Positions 7,037 through 9,978 of a DNA stretch of 9,978 nucleotides are shown one piece after another. The number at the start of each line of letters is the position of its first letter. Positions within the stretch are counted from its first letter, which is position 1. The stretch is from Spirochaetales bacterium (GTDB lineage: Bacteria > Spirochaetota > Spirochaetia > Sphaerochaetales > Sphaerochaetaceae), in the NCBI GenBank assembly GCA_017962865.1, contig JAGCUM010000033.1, positions 1-9,978 of the forward strand, written 5' to 3'. A program made the translations under genes and the position numbers. A model generated the notes under the pieces. That model saw nothing but the letters and a program-made list of their open reading frames with translations, was not told the DNA's origin and did not search any database.

Positions 7037-7446
7037 TTGCCGGCTCCTGCCTTTTCCGAGAAATAGACTCTCACCTGTGAAGGCTTGGTATAGATCGATA
7101 TGGCTGAGGTATCCACATAAGAGTCAAGTTCTTCCATGTTTATCTGGACGGTCGCATACGTGACTCCCTCGCGGTTGACCATCGAGAAGTCCACCTTGAG
7201 CGATATCTGCGACACATCAATCAGATAGATCTGGTCCTCGGTACCCTGGATTACAAGGTCGATGCTCTTGGGGACGTTGCTTGTTGCGACATAGCTTTCA
7301 GGCATCACCACTTCAACAGGAAGCGAAACCGTCCTCGTACTCTGGATGGAGAAAACGAGGAGGAAATAAACCAGAACCGCAAGAAGGAAACTTATGACCT
7401 TCACCTGCCAGTTGTAGAAAAGCTTCTGGAAGAACTTACTGCGCAT
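7033..7446 (-). CDS. CdaR/YbbR-domain membrane-anchored regulator, short form
   Basis: This 137-residue protein has the typical YbbR start: a basic N terminus, NWQVKVISFLLAVLVYFLLV (about 12-31) as a single membrane anchor, then an extracytoplasmic beta-rich region. That region is only about 100 residues, enough for a single YbbR repeat. CdaR of Firmicutes carries several repeats and modulates the diadenylate cyclase CdaA. The cognate role here is supported by position: the gene starts inside the last codons of cdaA (11-base overlap), with GGAGG nine bases upstream of its ATG. It could bind CdaA through the membrane segment, but the sequence does not show this. No frameshift or remnant of further repeats is seen, because acpS begins at once with its own signals. 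The short form therefore looks native. Confidence 0.85.
   Translation of the reverse strand: MRSKFFQKLFYNWQVKVISFLLAVLVYFLLVFSIQSTRTVSLPVEVVMPESYVATSNVPKSIDLVIQGTEDQIYLIDVSQISLKVDFSMVNREGVTYATVQINMEELDSYVDTSAISIYTKPSQVRVYFSEKAGAGK
7044..7048 (-). promoter_or_regulatory. Ribosome binding site of acpS
   Basis: AGGAG sits 7 bases before the GTG start of acpS, inside the last codons of the YbbR gene. It supports the GTG that overlaps the preceding stop as GTGA. Confidence 0.8.
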
Positions 7447-8233
7447 CGCTTCTGCCCTCCTCGGAACTTACCTGGACATCGAGATAGTTGAACAGCGAAA
7501 GCAGCATGCTCTTGATCTCGTCATGCGAAAGGTCATAGTAGAGGTTGCCGTTGCAGGCAAGCGAGATGGCTCCGGTCTCCTCCGATACGACGATGATGGC
7601 AGCATCGGATTCCTCTGCCATACCCAGAGCGGCACGGTGTCTGGTTCCGAAGCTTGCACGGATGTCGGTCTGGCCTGAAAGCGGGAGGTAGCATCCTGCG
7701 GCTATGATCTTGGAACCCTGGATTATCATGGCACCGTCATGAAGCGGTGTATCGTGGTCGAAGACCGTGACAATCAGGGCGCTGGAGATATCGGCATTCA
7801 TCTTGGTTCCGCTGTCGATGATGTTCTTGAGAGCCAGCTTGCGGGGGAATACTATCAGAGCACCGCGCTTGGACTGAACAAGACGCTGGCAGGCATTGAG
7901 GATTGTCTCGATCTGATCCGATGAAGTCTGGACTCCACCGATTCTGAAAAGCCTGTTGCGCCTGAAGCCGGGGGTGAAGGTCCTCTTGAGGTCGGCCTGA
8001 TACAGAACACATAGGAACACGACGAAGGGCACGACACCTAGTCCCAGGAGCTTCTCCAGAATCGACAGGCCGGCCAGCCTGCAGATGAGATAGATTGCAA
8101 TGTAGATCAGGATGTTCCTGATCATCTGGGTCGCCCTGTTCTGTGCGAGGGCGATGTAGATGTTGTAGAAGAAGACTGTCAGCAGCAAGATCTGAACGAC
8201 CGCACGTACCCAGTCTATGGTGGTAACAGGCAT
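7436..8233 (-). CDS. cdaA: Diadenylate cyclase CdaA (DisA_N/DAC domain, membrane-bound)
   Basis: CdaA condenses two ATP into cyclic di-AMP, a second messenger controlling potassium and osmolyte transport and cell-wall balance. The 265-residue protein has three N-terminal membrane segments (about 10-30, 38-55 and 61-80), a linker, then the DAC catalytic domain. Both catalytic motifs are intact: DGA at 166-168 (in HDTPLHDGAMIIQG) and RHR at 198-200 (in FGTRHRAALGMAEESDA). IIVVSEETGAISLA (213-226) is also typical. The ATG at 8233 is chosen because GGAGGTGA lies just upstream with 5-base spacing; a TTG at 8245 would place the start inside that site. It is the first gene after the 48-base gap and probably the first gene of the operon, followed by cdaR. 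The usual Firmicutes third gene, glmM, is absent here. Confidence 0.97.
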   Translation of the reverse strand: MPVTTIDWVRAVVQILLLTVFFYNIYIALAQNRATQMIRNILIYIAIYLICRLAGLSILEKLLGLGVVPFVVFLCVLYQADLKRTFTPGFRRNRLFRIGGVQTSSDQIETILNACQRLVQSKRGALIVFPRKLALKNIIDSGTKMNADISSALIVTVFDHDTPLHDGAMIIQGSKIIAAGCYLPLSGQTDIRASFGTRHRAALGMAEESDAAIIVVSEETGAISLACNGNLYYDLSHDEIKSMLLSLFNYLDVQVSSEEGRSDAQ

Positions 8234-8235
8234 TC

Positions 8236-8243
8236 TCACCTCC
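8236..8243 (-). promoter_or_regulatory. Strong ribosome binding site of cdaA
   Basis: The minus strand reads GGAGGTGA, close to a full anti-Shine-Dalgarno match. The GGAGG core is 5 bases from the ATG at 8233. It is the strongest site in the window and fixes that ATG as the start over the upstream TTG, in keeping with cdaA heading the operon. Confidence 0.85.
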
Positions 8244-8263
8244 AAAGCGGAACTCTTATGTGA

Positions 8264-8269
8264 ATTATA
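8264..8269 (-). promoter_or_regulatory. Candidate -10 box for the cdaA operon
   Basis: The minus strand reads TATAAT, identical to the sigma-70 -10 consensus, in the A+T-rich gap before cdaA. Transcription would start about 25 bases ahead of the cdaA ATG. The region 16-18 bases upstream (8286-8293, inside the end of the peptidase gene) has no good TTGACA match, and no extended TG is present. The box could therefore be a chance A+T match or an activator-dependent promoter. Confidence 0.4.
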
Positions 8270-8281
8270 TATTATTCCGTT

Positions 8282-9978
8282 TTACAGAGGAAGCGCAATG
8301 GCATTTTCAAAGCCATGGCTTCTTGCCATATCCTGTCCGCACACGATGGTGCACCTTCCGTCGCTCTCGAGATGACCGGTCAGGCTTCTTCCGATTTCCA
8401 TCAGGTCTTCGGCCTTCATGTCCAGCAGAAGCCTGCGACGTTTCAGATAGAGGTTCGTACTGACTCCGAGAAGAACCTTGCGGAACGCCTCGGAGCTCTT
8501 GGTCTGCGGTGTGCGCGGCCGCAGTTCCCTGCCTATTATCGTCACCACGGCATACTCGATTTCAGAGCTTCCGATCTCCTGTCCGAGTGCCTTTCCGAAG
8601 GTCTTCAGGGTCAGGTCCACGGACGGATCACGATAGGAGGAAAACACGAAAAGATTCTCCATCGAGTCCACATGGCATTCCACTCCGTAGGCCCCGTTCA
8701 CACCCCGCACGGTCTCCCAGAGATAACCCGAAGACAAGACCGATGCCAGCAATGTCGCGGCAACAAAAGACCTCTCTCCGTCTCTCGGGAACCTGACAGC
8801 CAGTGCATTGAAAGCCGGACCGGAAGGAAGAACATAACACTTGGGTTTATCCAAGCCGCAGATGGCCTCGGATTTGAAGTTCCTGTAATAGTCAGAAGTC
8901 CTTACAAACTTTCCTTCCCTAAACCTATCTGTAAATGCCGAAACGAATTGACAGACACTGTCATCCTTTACATCGCTGGTGATATGGACTGTCATCGTCC
9001 TCCGTGCAAAGACCTTCTCCCACAACTTAGTAAGGGCTGCTGACAAAGATTTGTAGGTGGTTTTTCCGCCGTCAAGAGCCTTCTTGAGGTCCACGAGATA
9101 GAACCAGAGAGCGGTCCCCATGTTGAGCTCGCTCTCCATTGCGGTGGCTGAGAAATCACTCGAGGCATTCATCACCGCATAGGAGCTTGCACTGTAGGGA
9201 TAGCCGCTTTCGAACTCGGTCACCATGTCCGAAAGAGAGGCCCTCAGTCTGGTCTCATCACAGAGATCCGGCTCGGTCAGAAGCTCCCCTATCAGATCCA
9301 GTGCAGCCTCAGTATCGGAGAGCAGCATCTTGGTCTTGAGCATGACGCAGCTGACAGGCTTGCGGTGTACGTCGCTGCCTGCATAAGGATACATGAAGAA
9401 GCTGCCTGTCAGGGTCTTCATCATAGTGCTTATCCAGGTGAAATCATGCTTCTTCGTACCGCTCATCTGGATGGCCCTGACAAGAAGCGGAAGAAGCCGT
9501 TTTTCCTCAAGTTTCAGAGCCCTGGTATCGAATGCAACGGAAAGGTAGACAATCCCGCGGGTGAAGGTCCTGTAATCATAGAGCCTTGCCCCGGACGGAA
9601 GGACCGTTCTCTTCTGCTGGTATCTTGCGATGGTCCTCGGAAGGTCTCTGATGGTTATCCTCTCAATGGTGGCAAGATCCTCCGGAGAATCCGGGGTGTT
9701 GACGAACTTCCTGAAACTTTTCTTTTCTTTCTGGCCTGCTTTTACCCCGGTCTCGGCCTTCTCCTGCAGTTCTGCCTGAAGTCTCTCTTCATATGTACTG
9801 TCCGATTCGACGGTCAGAAGGCAGCGTCTCCTGTTTTCCAGGAGGTTCTTCTTCATCCATTTTTCGAAATAGCGTCCTTCGGCAACGCGCTGCTTCAGAA
9901 TCCTCAGCCTGTCCATGTTCATGGCCGCCCCTTCGGGATCGGAGCCACGCATCCAGGACCTTGCGACACGAAGGCAAG
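8282..9978 (-). CDS. M16C zinc metallopeptidase, PreP/presequence-protease-like, C-terminal part (cut by right window edge)
   Basis: The window holds about 564 C-terminal residues, and the frame is open to the right edge. The M16C family has about 970-1000 residues in two halves that close around the peptide substrate. The catalytic HxxEH motif lies in the N-terminal half, outside the window, so activity cannot be judged. Family marks seen, numbered from the Met at 9952: a charged helical linker (about 50-105); YLSVAFDTRAL (136-146); a GSFFMYPYAG stretch (183-192); and GYLWETVRGVNGAYGVECHV (409-428) with FVFSSYRDPSVDLTLKTF (435-452). The last pair is very like PreP, where the Arg and Tyr help bind substrate. 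Bacterial PreP homologues degrade short unfolded peptides. The Met at 9952 is internal, not the real start. It is separated from cdaA by 48 bases and may be a separate transcription unit or read through. Confidence 0.9.
   Translation of the reverse strand, partial: CLRVARSWMRGSDPEGAAMNMDRLRILKQRVAEGRYFEKWMKKNLLENRRRCLLTVESDSTYEERLQAELQEKAETGVKAGQKEKKSFRKFVNTPDSPEDLATIERITIRDLPRTIARYQQKRTVLPSGARLYDYRTFTRGIVYLSVAFDTRALKLEEKRLLPLLVRAIQMSGTKKHDFTWISTMMKTLTGSFFMYPYAGSDVHRKPVSCVMLKTKMLLSDTEAALDLIGELLTEPDLCDETRLRASLSDMVTEFESGYPYSASSYAVMNASSDFSATAMESELNMGTALWFYLVDLKKALDGGKTTYKSLSAALTKLWEKVFARRTMTVHITSDVKDDSVCQFVSAFTDRFREGKFVRTSDYYRNFKSEAICGLDKPKCYVLPSGPAFNALAVRFPRDGERSFVAATLLASVLSSGYLWETVRGVNGAYGVECHVDSMENLFVFSSYRDPSVDLTLKTFGKALGQEIGSSEIEYAVVTIIGRELRPRTPQTKSSEAFRKVLLGVSTNLYLKRRRLLLDMKAEDLMEIGRSLTGHLESDGRCTIVCGQDMARSHGFENAIALPL

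Larger units (their letters stand above)
8234..8281 (-). other. Intergenic gap between the M16C peptidase and cdaA
   Basis: This A+T-rich 48-base stretch is the largest gap in the window. It contains a perfect TATAAT hexamer, the cdaA Shine-Dalgarno site, and an imperfect inverted repeat. No run of T follows a stem, so no standard intrinsic terminator for the peptidase gene is seen. Confidence 0.8.

Noticed and set aside
7033..7446. The short YbbR gene as a pseudogene or frameshifted remnant
   Set aside because: Its start and stop are tightly coupled to cdaA and acpS, with good ribosome binding sites, and there is no leftover sequence encoding further repeats.
8234..8281. Possible c-di-AMP riboswitch (ydaO type) ahead of cdaA
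   Set aside because: The gap is 48 bases, far too short for that aptamer, and its conserved elements are not present.
8315..9043. Open plus-strand frame of 242 codons
   Set aside because: It is antisense to the conserved C-terminal part of the M16C peptidase; the His/Arg/Pro-rich composition is typical of a shadow frame.

Overview
The window is one uninterrupted minus-strand gene block: eleven genes, two of them cut by the window edges, all read leftward. No plus-strand gene, RNA gene, mobile element, CRISPR array or long repeat is visible. No gap between genes exceeds 48 bases. Base composition is moderately G+C-rich and even throughout, so nothing suggests recent transfer.

The organism is a bacterium. 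A spirochaete (Spirochaetota, Sphaerochaeta- or Treponema-like) is my best guess. The guess rests on the PriA helicase motifs (AKGLNFPNV and the PDFRAEERTFDL stretch), a relaxed lipobox, and a PreP-type M16 peptidase beside housekeeping genes. This is inference; a Firmicutes-like or other lineage cannot be excluded without a search.

In order of transcription (right to left): (1) the C-terminal part of a PreP/M16C zinc metallopeptidase, running off the right edge; (2) after a 48-base gap with a candidate promoter, cdaA (c-di-AMP synthase) and a one-domain cdaR/YbbR regulator; (3) acpS (acyl carrier protein activation) and truA (tRNA pseudouridine synthase); (4) a family 4 Fe-S uracil-DNA glycosylase and priA (replication restart helicase); (5) def and fmt, which remove and add the N-formyl group at translation initiation; (6) a YhcC/TIGR01212 radical SAM protein and a VanZ-like membrane protein; (7) the start of a small lipoprotein, cut by the left edge.

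From cdaA down to the VanZ-like gene, neighbours overlap by 1 to 16 bases or lie 13 to 14 bases apart. This points to one long, translationally coupled operon joining second-messenger synthesis, lipid cofactor loading, tRNA modification, DNA repair and restart, and initiator-Met processing. The lipoprotein follows after 27 bases with its own good Shine-Dalgarno site. The genes are mostly housekeeping. The less ordinary points are the operon composition (cdaA-cdaR without glmM directly after), the minimal CdaR, and the acidic N-terminal extension on the glycosylase.
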